Assembly (NCBI GenBank): GCA_963971305.1
Contig: CAXARO010001792.1
Location: 124,001-188,000 of the forward strand
Source: Arcuatula senhousia
Lineage: Eukaryota; Mollusca; Bivalvia; Mytilida; Mytilidae
Length of the DNA stretch: 64,000 nucleotides
Direction of reading: 5' to 3'
Shown: piece after piece, positions 1-12,600 of the stretch
Position numbering within the stretch: the first letter of the stretch is position 1
How the letters are laid out: each line of letters opens with the position of its first letter
Notes under the pieces: generated by a model
Databases searched by the model: none
What the model saw: the letters and a program-made list of their open reading frames with translations, nothing else
Told to the model about the DNA's origin: nothing
Translations under genes and position numbers: made by a program

Positions 1-97
1 GCTTTTCCGCATTATAGCCTGGCGATGGTATTCACTATGCTAGGGCTGCCCCATTCAACCATCTTTTGCACACATTTTAGTCGCTTTGAGGGCAATT
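1..97 (-). repeat. Interspersed repeat family A fragment
   Basis: Reverse complement of the part of the 1000-1510 repeat around 1105-1215: CTGCCCCATTCA and AGTCGCTTTG blocks match in order. The copy is cut by the window edge. Confidence 0.55.
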
Positions 98-690
98 TTA
101 TTTATTAAAAAATAAATATATAAATTAAACCTTATAGAAAATATCAGCAAAAGTAAATGATTTCATGCATAGGCAGAATTATGAATTTAAACAATGAATA
201 TAACAAATATAATTTCCTCCTACGAAAAAGAAAAAAAAACATAAATGTGCTCATTAAATTACAAAGAAAATTAATAATAAACAAATATTTTTTTCTAATG
301 AATTAAAAAAACATTATATATTTAAATTACTTTTGTTCTCCTTTTTTTCTGAATAAAAAAAATGATTACACAGTGCCTATTTTCAGTTTTCAATTTATAA
401 AAACTGGCAAAATGAAAGTCAGTAAATGAGTGAAATAATTCATTTAAACGTTAGTAATAACCTGTAATAACTGGTCTGATTTAGGAATTACATTTATTTA
501 CTAGGATCTTTAGGAATTACAGGTAATTACTAAATTTTAGTGATTACGTGTAATAACTTATTTCACCTATTCACTGTAACATATGATAGAAACCAAATTT
601 TAGTAAATATACTTAAAAGTGAATAAAAAGATTTTCATGTGAAATTTGAGAATTTATCAAGATGTAACTGAATGAGCAAAACTATTCCGT
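98..690. other. AT-rich stretch without recognised gene
   Basis: Very AT-rich. Around 450-560 there are diverged direct and inverted pieces of a GTAATTACC/GGAATTACA motif, perhaps a small decayed inverted-repeat element. No exon signals worth reporting. Confidence 0.4.
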
Positions 691-691
691 T

Positions 692-965
692 TGATCGCGA
701 TGATCACCTCAATATCCCTATTGTGTCTCACAACAATGTTGTGTTCTATGGTCATTACCGGATCCTAAGATCGCAATGGAAGAGGGAGGTTTGGCGCCAT
801 AAAACCTGGTTTAACCCACCATTTCGTTTGAAATGCCTGTACCAAGTCAGGACCATTGCGATCCACCAGTTCTCCGGTATGACTGAGTCGTTTTTGTCAT
901 TTTCTCTGGACTATGAGATTGATCATTCAAGTTCGGTAGTTTTGTTATTACCTTTATTTATTTGA
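692..965 (+). repeat. Interspersed repeat family B (GATCGCAATGG...CCATTGCGATC)
   Basis: A segment holds near-mirror termini GATCGCAATGG (771) and ACCATTGCGATC (851) about 90 bp apart. Related copies occur at 1535, 7080 (-), 31140 (-), 34035, 54335 and 61075 (-). The open frame of 97 codons across it is not shared with those copies, so it is not treated as a gene. Confidence 0.55.
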
Positions 966-999
966 TATTTTTTGGTTTCATTAATCTTATTTCATTTTC

Positions 1000-1510
1000 G
1001 GATCCGTGCGGGTTCCGGGTGGCGAATAGGCCCGCAGCAGCGCTAAGCTTGTCGGTGAAAGTCCACTAAAGAGCGCTCAGAAACCTGACGTCGGGTCAGG
1101 CCGCTTTGCCCACAAAGCGACTGGGATGTGTGCCCCAGGTGAATGAATGGGGCAGCCCTGACATCGAGAGATGCGGGGTCGTCAGGCGATAATGCGGAAA
1201 ACCTGACCGCAAACCATAGTGGTGCACCGTGTTGGAAAAAATGTCATGTTGCTCGCACGTTAAACAACCCTGCTGCAGGTCTCGGTAAGAGTAGGACCCG
1301 TAGGATCCCCATGCAGGAGGCAAAATTTCCCGTCCCTACCCATCACTCTTTTTTCCAGCGGCAGTCAAAATTCTCCTACCCGATATGCCTTGTGTCCCCA
1401 TTTCCTCCATTTCATCATCATTTCATGTTCATAGTGTCACCACTTTCATGTTCATCTCCCGGATATAGCCGAAATCGTGCTGCTTGGGAGTAAAGCAATA
1501 ACTAACTAAC
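1000..1510 (+). repeat. Interspersed repeat family A, fullest copy
   Basis: About 510 bp starting in a G+C-rich segment (AGGCCCGCAGCAGC) and ending at a T/C-rich tail with CATTTCATCATCATTTC and an AACTAACT microsatellite (1499-1520). Copies of the same blocks lie at 1 (-), 7735, 42344, 51810 and 61790 (-). It is probably a non-autonomous retroposon, but I see no clear pol III boxes. Open frames in it on both strands are not conserved between copies. Confidence 0.6.
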
Positions 1511-1534
1511 TAACTAACTATTTCATTTTCGCAA

Positions 1535-1740
1535 TTCTCAATTATGGAAGGGGGGTTTGGTGGGCCTTAAAACCTGGTTCAACCCACCATTTTTTTATAT
1601 GCCTGTACCAAGTCAGGACCATTGCGATTTTCAATTTTTCCGGTATATCTTCCTTGCTTTGTCTTGTCTTATGGACATTCGAGATTGATTCTCCAAGTTA
1701 GGTAATTTTGTTATTACCTTACTGTTTCATTTTTATAGGT
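1535..1740 (+). repeat. Interspersed repeat family B copy
   Basis: Repeats the block TTAAAACCTGGTT, ACCCACCATTT, CTGTACCAAGTCAGGACC and CATTGCGAT seen at 800-862, followed by the same TTTTGTTATTACCTT end. Confidence 0.6.
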
Positions 1741-1884
1741 TACTTTCCGGGCATTATCGCCACGATGTCAATATTTGGCGTATTTCATTTAATTTATCAT
1801 GTAATTTTCTTGAGTCATCTAGTTACTATTGCCCTGTAGATTATATAAAACAAACAGGTAAAAATTTTTGAGCTGCAAATTTGG

Positions 1885-2457
1885 AGTAGAGCCACGAAGG
1901 CCCTAAATCAGTCTGGTGTTTCCACAATTTTTTCAACTACTATAAAATGTCAATAATTTAACTAAATATGTTAAGGTGTGAACAAACGTTTCACATCTGA
2001 AAGATTTAGAAAAATATTTACACCACAGGTTTAACCTTGAGACTTTAAACAGGCCATAGATTTGAAAATGCCTCTTTTTCACACATTTTCACTGGTTTCC
2101 ATGCATATTTCGTCAAATTTAGTATTGGCCACATTCCTCGACCATCGTAATTTTTTTTATAATTGATTTATAATATCATAATACACATTCCTGTCACTTA
2201 ATAATTTAGGTCGACAGGTGTGGCCCATTTCATATTCATCGATTTATACATGAAAATCAAGAAAAACTGACACAAATTGTTATTTTTCACAAAATAGTCT
2301 ATTTTTACCTCACTGCTATCCTTATTGATAAATAATTGAAGGAAAAACTATTGGAATTCATGAAATAGTAAGACTAATCAACATTAATGCAGCAACCACA
2401 AGCATATATATCAAAGTTGAATTTTTTGGCGATTTTGGGGACTTCGTGGCTTTACTT
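1885..2457. mobile_element. Probable inverted-repeat element (GTAGAGCCACGAAG ends)
   Basis: AGTAGAGCCACGAAGGCCC at the left is mirrored by GGGGACTTCGTGGCTTTACT at the right, about 570 bp apart. No open frame inside; AT-rich core. The exact ends and a target duplication are not resolved. Confidence 0.4.
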
Positions 2458-2696
2458 CTTTGTTTTTTTTAAACAGCCAAGCATGCAATAAAAGGTTCAG
2501 CGGTTTAGCATAACTTCTAAAATGATGTTCACAGCCATCATATCATGTTTTATTTTAAGTGTAACTTCAGTTTCGATTTCCATTTCTGTTTAACTTTACA
2601 CTTTATGTAAATAATACCAAAATACATTTTGATACATCTTCCAATCTAGTTGCTAGTTGGCTGGTGCCAGTAGTTTGAAACTGTACTTGACAAGTA

Positions 2697-2900
2697 TAGT
2701 GTGGTTCCTAATTTATAGCGGACTATTATTTTAGATGTTTTAAGCATATTTGACTTCTTATTGCACAAATACTTTTATGTTTGTAACTCAACAGTCCACA
2801 AATAAAATAATGCATTACATTGAAGCTTGGTATTTTGAATTTGTGTGTTTACAATACAACTGTGCGCTTAAAATAGGTGTAGGATGGTTATCATAGCTTT
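2697..2900. repeat. Repeat related to 41748-41960
   Basis: Shares with 41748-41960 the blocks GGCGGACTATTA or AGCGGACTATTA, then CCACAAATA, then GAAGCTTGGTAT and GTGTGT in the same order. The GGCGGACT end resembles the termini of the element at 2990-4259, so both may be diverged relatives of it. Confidence 0.45.
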
Positions 2901-2989
2901 TTTTTGCTTCTTGAGGTAGATAGAGTGTTTAATATTAGCGTCTCTTTTTTTATTAACAATATATTTTTTTATTTAGTTTGCCGTATAAA

Positions 2990-4259
2990 CAGTCCGCCAA
3001 AAGTTAAGCACTACCCATTTCAAAATGGCACCGTCTTTTTATATTATATTGAAATAGTTTAATCTTTTTCCCACAAGAACCTTCGGGTATAAAAATAATT
3101 TGCATCCTACAAACCTTGAATCTAAAGAAAGATTTTCAAAATATGGTTACATAGTATTGTTTGAATTTACCTGATCCAGAATTCAAGTTTCGGAGATCAA
3201 TAGAAGAAGAAGAGAATTAAGGCAAAACTATTTTTCAAAGAAACTTAAACATGACACTTCCTTAAGTTGTCGTGTTGTCAATCACATCAAACGACAAATA
3301 TGAGTTTTAATGGGTTTTGCAGGTTTTTCGGGCTTGCTTAAAAATGTCTGCTATTTGCCGACTTTCTTACCATGTTTAGTACCAAATGCTAATTTTTTTT
3401 TTAAAAACCGCATGGAAATAAAACTTTTACTGTTCGATGATGATTAAATTAGGTTGTTTGAAAAGGTTTATCAAAGATTTAAGGAAAAAAATATTTTTTT
3501 CATGGTTTTTCACAAAATGTCTTTTTTTCGAAAAACTTTAAAAAATGAGGTAAAACTGTTACCAGAAAGACATTTCTGTTAATAAAATTGTGTGATCAAA
3601 ACACTTATTAAGTAACAATTTTGTGTGGAGAAGGAAACAAAAACATGCCGGTGAACTTTTATAGCGATGAAAGGACATTTTCTTTCAAAAGTGGATGTTT
3701 CAGAAAATGAGATTTCAGAAGAGTGGTGTTTTGGACAGAGAACAAACACCATTGCTCACACAAATTAGTACGACACTAAATTTTGAAGTTTCTTACGCGA
3801 AAAGTGTCCATACCAATTCCATTTTCTAAGGGCAGCATCCTTTTTTCAGTTTGTGGTCTAAAATTTGACTAGACAAGATTTGTCCCCCTTTTTAACAATT
3901 TGTGTTGGGTTTAGTTTGGTCATTTTAATGAATATGTTTTAACAATATGTCTTACTGTAAGACATCAAGCCAACTTAAAGAACACAGAAATCAAACTGAA
4001 TAAAATTTGAATTTTTCGTCAAAGTTTTTATAAGAAACATTTAAGACGTTAAATCATGTTCTGTTTGAAGTGTTCTTTCACTTAAGCCACTTAAGATTTC
4101 CATCACTGGCGAATACCCTTTGGTGTAACATTACTTCGAAATGTGTGTTTTAGAAATATACATTTAAAATATATCATAAAGTTAACTGGCGTTTGCATTT
4201 TAACTTTGAAATTGTACTTACAAAATATATAGGGTGGTGCTTAACTTATGGCGGAGTGT
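2990..4259 (+). mobile_element. Non-autonomous DNA transposon, about 1.27 kb, CAGTCCGCC/CACTCCGCC termini
   Basis: Left end CAGTCCGCCAAAAGTTAAGC and right end (reverse complement) CACTCCGCCATAAGTTAAGC form imperfect terminal inverted repeats of about 30 bp, with TA-rich flanks. A second full copy in the opposite orientation is at 18190-19447 and matches over its whole length. Neither copy holds a transposase frame. TA flanks and CAGT-like ends suggest Tc1/mariner type; this is inference. Confidence 0.65.
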
Positions 4260-4654
4260 ATATTTCAAATTGATTTCTATTAGACTTTTGATAAGGTAAG
4301 GGATAAACACTTACAACAAAGTTCAAGATTTTAAATTTTGCCATGCCTGATGTGTTTTTCTATTCAAAACTCATCAAAGGCTTAAAATAATAATTGTAAC
4401 AAAAATGGAATAAATACATCTTTGTTTCTAATTATTACATGTACATACCCCTTTGTTCATAAGGAGAAAATATTTTGTATAAAGACAGGAACAACAACTA
4501 GAATACGGACAAAGTCAGAAAGGACACCACAGCAAAAAATCTAAGTGTTTTCAAAATCATACGAACTTTGTTTATATCCACTAAAGCATGTTCCATGGAA
4601 TATGTATGAAACTTCAGAGCTGAAATGTTAATAGAATTTGAATTTTATTGAGGT

Positions 4655-4915
4655 TTTAAAAATGCCAATTCTCAAATTATGTTATTTTCCGTCACAAATA
4701 TCAAACAGATTTGCACGAAACTTTAAAAAACAAATAATGACATGCTTCTTAGCGTCTGTTTCAGGACTGTATTGTTAATAGTTTTTGACGTTTAAGTGTT
4801 CAAAGTCCAATTCTCAAAATCTGTTATTTTCTATAAAAATGAAGTTTTGTTCCACAATAATTTTTTTCGTGAAATTTTAATATGCAAATAATGACATGCT
4901 ACTAAGTAGCTGTAC
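4655..4915 (+). repeat. Two diverged tandem units of about 150 bp
   Basis: Blocks CAATTCTCAAA, TGTTATTTTC, GAAACTTTAA/GAAATTTTAA and CAAATAATGACATGCT recur in order at 4668-4745 and 4810-4900. Directly upstream of the RT open frame; may belong to the same retroelement or to an older repeat. Confidence 0.45.
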
Positions 4916-4981
4916 AAAATTTCCGAACTCTGTTGTTGATAGTATTTCGATTGTTGTTACTCTAGAAATGGCGTCAATCAA

Positions 4982-5932
4982 ATGTGGATTCTCAAAAATT
5001 CTAAAGAACTGATGGAAAATCTCCATTCTAAGTCATTTTCATCATGTAATAGCATTAAAACGTTTGATTTCTCTACTTTATATACTTCAATTCCACATTC
5101 ACAATTAAAATCTCGTTTGGCACAGCTGATTAAACGTAGCTTTATCAAAAAGAATGGAAAACGCAGGTACAAGTATTTGGTAGTCGATTATAAAAAGACT
5201 TACTTTGTCATCCAAGAGTCTAGCAAGAAAAACAAATTTACAGAAGATCAAATAATAGAAATGCTCAACTTTCTAATCGACAACATATTTGTACAGTTTG
5301 GTGGACGTGTTTTTCAGCAAACAATAGGTATCCCAATGGGCACAAATTGTGCACCATTGCTTGCCGATTTGTTTCTTCATTCATATGAAGCAGACTTCTT
5401 ACAATTACTTCTAGACAAAAAGGACCGCAAACTTGCTTTATCCTTCAATCTCACATTTCGTTATATTGATGATGTCCTTTCGCTAAACAATTCTCGATTT
5501 GGTGACTATTTACATCTCATATATCCGAAGGAACTTGAGGTAAAGGACACTACAGATTCTAGGAGGTCTGCTTCATATTTGGATCTATTTCTCGAAATTG
5601 ACACACAAGGAAGGCTTTGTACAAAGCTCTATGACAAACGTGATGACTTCAACTTTCCAATAGTTAACTTTCCCTTTCTATGTAGCAACATTCCGTCCGC
5701 TCCAGCATATGGAGTTTACGTATCACAATTGATTCGTTATTCCAGAGCATGTGGGGAGTACAACGACTTCCTTGATAGAGCTACACGGCTGACAAGCAAA
5801 TTGTTAACACAGGGGTACGTTGCTCCTAGGTTGTTGTCATCACTCAAGAAATTTTACGGACGACATCATGTGCTTGTATGCAAATACGGGATTTCTATCT
5901 CTCAGATGAGCACAGATGTTGGTTTGACATAG
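4982..5932 (+). mobile_element. Penelope-like reverse transcriptase, longest open copy (316 codons)
   Basis: A reverse transcriptase core. Palm motif A is FDFSTLYTSIPH (residues 28-39, Asp29). Motif B is GIPMGTNCAP (116-125). Motif C is YIDDV (161-165), with both catalytic Asp present. SYLDLFLEID follows at motif D/E. The style (TLYTSIPH, GIPMGTNCAPLLADLF) is that of Penelope-like elements. The N-terminal part typical of the family (YWIPKLHKN) is absent, so the ATG is probably internal to a 5'-truncated copy. No GIY-YIG endonuclease was recognised downstream. The stop at 5932 is followed by a tail shared by about ten other fragments here. Likely inactive, but RT motifs are unbroken. Confidence 0.75.
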
Positions 5933-6250
5933 AGTTTTGTAATGTCATCCTTTCCGGATTTGACCAACACTTAATCGATCTTTGGCAACGTGACGGGTGT
6001 GCTATAGCAAGCAGGAACTGCTTACTCTTCCGGAGCACCTGAGTTCACTCTCGTTTCGACTTGAGTTCGCGTTGCTGAATGCGGTTTTGTTATTATGTGT
6101 GTGTGTTTTATGTTGTTATGTGGTTTGTTTTGTTGTGATGATTTTTTGTCTGCCGGTTTTGTCTTTGTCTTCACGGTTTTATGATACTGATTACCCCTTT
6201 GGTACACCTTTGCTTCTTTTAAGTGTTAGTGTTCACAAGAATTGTTGACG
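5933..6250 (+). repeat. Shared 3' tail of the Penelope-like element
   Basis: Conserved tail: GGATTTGACCAACAC, CAACGTGACGGGTGTG, CTTACTCTTCCGGAGCACC, GAGTTCACTCTCGTTTCGAC, then a T/G-rich stretch. Homologous tails are at 7495, 15095, 17240, 26190, 40690, 41500, 58270, 61600 (+) and at 16284, 36185, 56080 (-). Confidence 0.7.
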
Positions 6251-6572
6251 GATGGACAGACGGACGGACAGACAAAGTGAAAATTATAGGGCGTCTGCAT
6301 CGTCGATGCAGGGGCCCTAAGGCCCTAATTAAAAACAATAAATAGAAATAACATAACGATGAATTCTTGGTTTAATAAGGAAAGATTTAGACAAACATAC
6401 TTTTCGCACATTTCAGAAACTCTAGGCAGCAGATTGTTTTTAATGGACAGAAATGTGAGTTATATATTTATATTTCTCCCATATCTACCTCCAGTATGTA
6501 CATTTAGATAGCCATAGGTGTAAATAAATAGTCATCATTATAAACGAATTTATTTAAATACAGTAGGACAAA
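6251..6572. other. Upstream region of gene 1
   Basis: A short GACGGACG minisatellite (6246-6275) ends the Penelope tail; the rest is AT-rich DNA leading to gene 1. A 5' UTR exon may lie here, but I cannot place it or a promoter. Confidence 0.3.
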
Positions 6573-6633
6573 ATGAATCAGGAGGAAGAGAAACTATTTA
6601 ACATTTTATTTATTTATTCTCTGTATACACTGA
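6573..6633 (+). CDS. Gene 1 exon 1: signal peptide
   Basis: ATG opens a short hydrophobic leader beginning MNQEEEKLFNILF, ending one base into a codon before the donor GTAAAT. The split codon joins to Ig1 to give Ser followed by VHA, a plausible signal-peptidase site. The start is chosen because the gene 2 exon at 33645 starts with the same MNQE, has the same 61-nt length and phase, and about 14 of 21 leader residues match. A CAG acceptor-like site sits nine bases before the ATG (ends 6563), so a separate 5' UTR exon upstream is likely but not located. Confidence 0.75.
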
Positions 6634-9600
6634 GTAAATAGCTGTTTTTTTAAAGAATAGTCATGGTTATGAAATTATTAAAAATACTTTTAAAATGTCA
6701 AGTTTAAACAGTAACAGACAAGAACTATAGGAAAACAATGTTGATTTTCCTTCATGCACTCTTGAATCTGCTTCTCATATTTGAGCTGGGTGTCCGACTG
6801 GCTTAGGCAGTGAACTTTAAATCACGAGGTCGTCATCGTTTTGGGTTCGGTCCTCACAAGTGAAATTGTTTCCATGCACCAATTCAAAGCTCGATGGTTT
6901 CTCCGATAATCAAGCTTGAAATATCGGACTTTCCTCCATAAGAGGCCTGGTGACCATGCGCGAGCATAAAAACGGCCGCTATTCTTGCCGTCGGATTTAA
7001 AGCTCACATTGAGCCTATGTATGCACCTGTACATTAATCATTAAATCAAAGTTACATTTATATATACCTTCTTTCCATGCCAAGTTTCTTTAATTATTTA
7101 ATAAAGATAATAACAAAATTACCGAACTTGGAGAATCAATCTCAAATGTCAATTAGACAAGACAAAACAAGGAAGACTTACCGGAAAAATTATAAAAAAG
7201 AATAAAAAATATATTTTTATTATTTTCTTTAATCTTGACGCCTGGTACATATCATTTGTACATGTTAATATGGATTTAACAATTTTACAATGATTTGAAT
7301 TGACTGACATGGTTTACAAATGTAATTGATGATACTTCCTCAGTCAGTGTCAGTAATTTTAAGTCAACAGTGAATATAAAGTTCTATTAATGACTGACAA
7401 TGACAGTTACAAACACCACATCAGTTATTTTTAAATCAAGATAAATATTTTGTCGTCCTTTACCGAATTTGACGCACTGAATTAGAAATTAGCAACACGT
7501 CAGGTGTGCTATAACAGACAAGAACCGCGTACTCTTGCGGAGTACTTGAGTTTACTCTTGTTACGACTTGAGTTTGTGTTGTGTTATTTCCGTTTGGTTG
7601 ATTTTGTGTTTTGTGTTTCTTCGTGTTGTTCATGTTCTTGTTTATCGATTTTGTTGTTGCACTTTCGGACTTTTGATACTCGAGCGCCATATTGATGCCT
7701 CTTTGCTTCTTGTTCAATCAAAATTGTTTCTTCGATTGGCTTTGTGTCCAAACTTCTTCTATTCCATTTATCATCATTTAATGTTCATTTTCATAACCTC
7801 TTTCATTTCATCAACTGCTTGAAATGAAAAGCAATAAATAAGCATTTTTTTTTAATTTAAGGTGTACACGCTACAGTTTCAGTTAACCTACTAACTTCAC
7901 CGACAAACACTGGTATACTAGGACAAGGGGGTATAGCGTTAAAATGTTTGTACTCAACTACTCACTATGAAGTTGTTAATACAATATATATCCAAGCAAA
8001 ATTAAATGGAGCGTTTACACACATTGCGGATTTTAATCCAGTAGCATTTGAGTCTAATGCAACATTAACAGATATCGGAGAATCTTATTTTGGTTCTAGA
8101 GTAACACTCACGAATCCGACAGAAGAGTCTAAGACAGCTTTATTAACATTTGACAAGATAGAGTGTAAAGATGAAACGGAGTATAGATGTCTGGTGTTTT
8201 GGGCACCTAATCCTAACAACTTTCAGGCAATTTCATCCCCTGTTAATATCATTGTGAAAGGTAATATAAATACAACATTAATACATGTTTATAGATATTT
8301 GCAGGTTGGCAAACAACGTTTTGCCAAGCAAGAGCTAGTTTGAGGGGAAAATTTGCACATTGAGGGACTTTTGTTTCAATTTTTTTTTGAATTTCGAATA
8401 TAGCTGAAAATCGACAAACTTTTCTTAATTATAATGTTAATTGGTCACATACATGACATATATGCATTTATCAGGAAACTTCATTTGATACTTTGTTTTT
8501 TTAATCTATTTTATTTCAGCAATCTGTGCTTTGAATTTAAAGCGGCCTGCTCTTCTCCTATTTTAGGTACGACATTTCATCACCATTTTTTAAAGATTTT
8601 TTTCAACTGAATAATTAAATCATTTATACAATACAATTTTAGAATTAAAACAGAACTATATAAGCAAAGCAAATACGAAGAGTCATTGACAGAGAGGACA
8701 TCATCAATTTATCCGAAAGTGAGATCAGAAGATCACGCCCAAGCATCTTTTGGGTGTTAACTGAAGAGATCCAGTAGTATAGGCGGGAAGTAGAAATGCA
8801 CATTTTGTGGCCTCTGAAATCTTCAAATGATTGTGAAATTTATGTATTCATAAAAAATTAAGAAAACAGCAAACTGGATCCGTGGGGCAACAAATCTTAT
8901 ACTAATTTTTCTGAGACATCTTAAAGAATTGTAACATAAAACAACAAATTTCTAGATTCTGAGAAGGCGCATTAGTTTGTAAAAAAGATTTTTTTAACTT
9001 TCTTGCGTAGTGAAGTGTTAAATATCGAAAGGTGTCAAAGAACAAACTTGAAGAACAAAAAAAATGTTTGGATTTAATAATTTCAGTCAATCTTTTGGAT
9101 TTTTTTAAACAGTAATTATTCTTATGCTTTAAATTAAGGTAATCCACAACAGCCAGATTCCAGTCCTATTTATCAACCTACTGAAGGAATAGAAGAAGAG
9201 CAGACAATCACATTTACCTGCACAGGAAACCTTGGTAAACCCAAGGGAAGGTTCCAATGGGTCAGGATAAGAGGTGAACAGGAAACAATACATGATTCAG
9301 AAACAACTTTAGCCGTTCCAATGTCAGGAACATGTACTTATAATGGAACAAGTTCATTTTCCTTGAAGATGGCTCCAGAGGATAATGGTGTTGTTGTTAG
9401 ATGCATGGTTATCTACGAAAATTCTACTCAGACTACTTTGTATCAGAATACACCACAAATCGAAGTTTACTGTAAGTATAGGTATTTTTTTCGAAACTCC
9501 CATGCAAATTACATTAATTATCGTTATACGTAAGAATCTGCAAATTGCATACAAATGGTGGCACATGATGGGGAAAAAAGCAAAAATTTTGATCATGAAT

Positions 9601-12600
9601 TTAAAAAAAATTAAAATGCCATTTGTTCAGAGAACAAATGAGAGGTCTTTCCCGTAAATTGACCCATGACCTTTGACCTTTGTAATAAAGTCAAGCTCTT
9701 TAATTACTGATATTAAATATATATATATATTTACTATATTATCTGTAACCGTTTAAATGTTATATACAAGTAAATAATGCATTGGATAATGTTTTTGGCC
9801 GCCATTTTGAAACCAGTCAACCGTTACATGTACTTCTTGGGCTTAAATGATAGGTCTTGTCAAGATGGTCATTTTTTATACGCATGTCTATTATACTATC
9901 TGTTAAGGTTTTCAAGTTATTGGCAAAAAACGTATTTCGCGAAAACCTGTTTCGGCCGCCATTTCGAAACCGCTCAACCGAATCATAGACTTCTTGGACT
10001 CAAATTGTAGGTCTTTTCAAGACAATCATTTTTTGTTCATATGTTGTCCATACTATCTCTAACGGTTTTTGAGTTATAAGCAAAAAAACCGTTTGACGAC
10101 CGCCATTTTGGCAATGGTAAACGCAAAAAAAATTTTGACCACAGATTTGTTATCAGGACCCTCAAATCTACCAGGAAACCATATTTCATCAAAATCAGAC
10201 AACTTTTACATTTTGCGCCAAGTTTGCGCCATACGCGCGCAACCAGGAAGTAAATTACAGCATTCTTTTTGCAAGATAAATCATCACCAGGATGTAAGCT
10301 ACCATTTTCACTAAACAGAATCTTGATAACTATTACCGTTTCTGAGCTCACCTGATAACAAGGGTAATCAGCGTTTTGCGCTATTGCGCCAAAACTAAAA
10401 TTAGTTGGCGCTCACAGGGTCAGTCAGGGCGAGTCCTGGGAGTGATGAATAAGTGTGCCAAATTTCGTGAAGATCGGTTAAGAAACCTCTCGTCTTTTGA
10501 GGGAAGAAAAAAAGAATAATAATAATTAAAATGCCATTTGTTCAGAGAACAAATGAGAGGTCTTTCCCTGTCTCTTGTCTCTCTGTCGCTTTAGCATGTT
10601 AGCATTATGGTGTCCAATACAAGTACTATAGACAAATGAGTCAGTTCGTTTTCGATATGAGGTTACCAATAGTTATCAAATAGGTTCCAGAATTAAGATC
10701 AAGGGGCCTAGTGTCAGAAAAAGGATGGTTGCTAAGGACATTTTGTTGGTTGCTATGGACTAAGGGTTACTTCCGGTTGACAAATTTTAACTCTAAACTC
10801 GGAAAGTAGTCTTGGTTAAGAATATATATGGTTGCTATGGACTTTTCATAAATGTTACCTTGTTGCTAGGGAATGACCTTGACCCATGACCTTTGACCTT
10901 GGACTCAAATTGTAGGTCTTGGCATTCTGATTCATTTAAATATACATGTTTACTATACTATCTGTTATGGTTTTCAAGTTATGGGCAAAAACGTGTTTCG
11001 CGAAACTTGTTTTGGCCGCCATTTTGGAACCAGTCAACCAAATCATACACTGTTTGGACTCAAATTGTAGGTCTTTTAATTCTCTATCAAATGAACCCTA
11101 CATTTCATTCACCATCTGTAACCGTTTAGAAGTTATAATTAAAAAAACATTTTTTAATTACGAATCAAGGGCCGTAACTCAAAAACAACAAGTTTTACGC
11201 TTTCGCACCTGAAACATTTTTTGTAGCTTTCGTCGTGGCGAACATTTTTTCCATTTATTGTCCGCTTAATTTTTTTACAGTTTTTGTGTTATACTCAAAA
11301 AACAGTTTCCGATGGCGGCCATTTTGAAAATGGCTGTCCGTAGCCATGCGACTTTGGTTTTATATCGGAGGGCATAAGTTTACGGTCTCAAATAACCCAT
11401 ATGTTTACTATGGTATCTCGAACCGTTTTCAAGTTATGAGCCAAAAACCGTTTAACCGAAACGCGTTAAGGGCCATAACTCGAAAACGGTTTATCGCACA
11501 GTGTTTAACCCTATATATCAAATGAAGGTCTAAATGAGACGAGTATTTTCCCCATTACATGTCTGCTTAATTTTTGTATGGTTTTTGAGGGAAATTGAAA
11601 ACAATGTGTACCATGACCTCTGACCTTGAGATTTGACCTTTGACCTTGACATTTTTAAATGTAACATATATCATCCGTGATGATTGGTGAAGGTCCCAGG
11701 TCTCTAGAACTAACCGTTTTGAAGAAAAAAATTTTGACGTGTCGCGACAGGTTTCGACTCAAAAACGCGTAACCAGGAAGTTGTTCGGAAATTTTTTTTT
11801 TGATCTACAAATCATCCCTAGGAGTCAAATGACATTTTCCACTCTTTAGATTTTTGATACCGGTTACGGTTTCTGAGATTATCTGATAACAAGGGTTTTC
11901 GGTCTGGGGCAGATAACTCCGTTACTAAAAATAGATCGGTTTCGCAGGGTCAGTCAAGGCGAGTCAGGGTATGACCGAATAATGGTACCAAGTGTCGTAA
12001 AGTTATGTCGCGACACTTTTGTTATAGTGACCGCGGAAAAGAAGAAGAATAATAATAATTAAAATGCCATTTGTTCAGAGAACAAATGAGAGGTCTTTCC
12101 CTGTCTCTTGTCGCTCTGTCGCTTTAGCATGTTAGCATTATGGTGTCCAATACATGTACTATAGACAAATGAGTCAGTTCGTTTTCGATATGAGGTTACC
12201 AATAATTATCAAATAGGTTCCAGAATAAAGATCAAGGGGCCTAGTGTCAGAAAAAGGATGGTTGCTAAGGACATTTTGTTGGTTGCTATGGACTAAGGGT
12301 TACTTCCGGTTGACAAATTTTAACTCTAAACTCGGAAAGTAGTCTTGGTTAAGAATATATATGGTTGCTATGGACTTTTCATAAATGTTACCTTGTTGCT
12401 AGGGAATGACCTTGACCCATGACCTTTGACCTTGGACTCAAATTGTAGGTCTTGGCATTCTGATTCATTTAAGTATACATGTTTACTATACTATCTGTTA
12501 TGGTTTTCAAGTTATGGGCAAAAAACGTGTTTCGCGAAACTTGTTTTGGCCGCCATTTTGGAACCAGTCAACCAAATCATACACTGTTTGGACTCAAATT

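Noticed and set aside
1096..1493. Overlapping frames on both strands in repeat family A
   Set aside because: Not kept open in the other copies of the same repeat (42344, 51810, 61800).
6799..6853. Functional tRNA gene
   Set aside because: Box A- and box B-like motifs are present but no cloverleaf can be drawn; better explained as a tRNA-derived SINE.
7948..8343. 131-codon frame as a separate gene starting at 7948
   Set aside because: It is the 3' part of the Ig1 exon read through the donor at 8261 into the intron; the true coding stretch starts at 7862.
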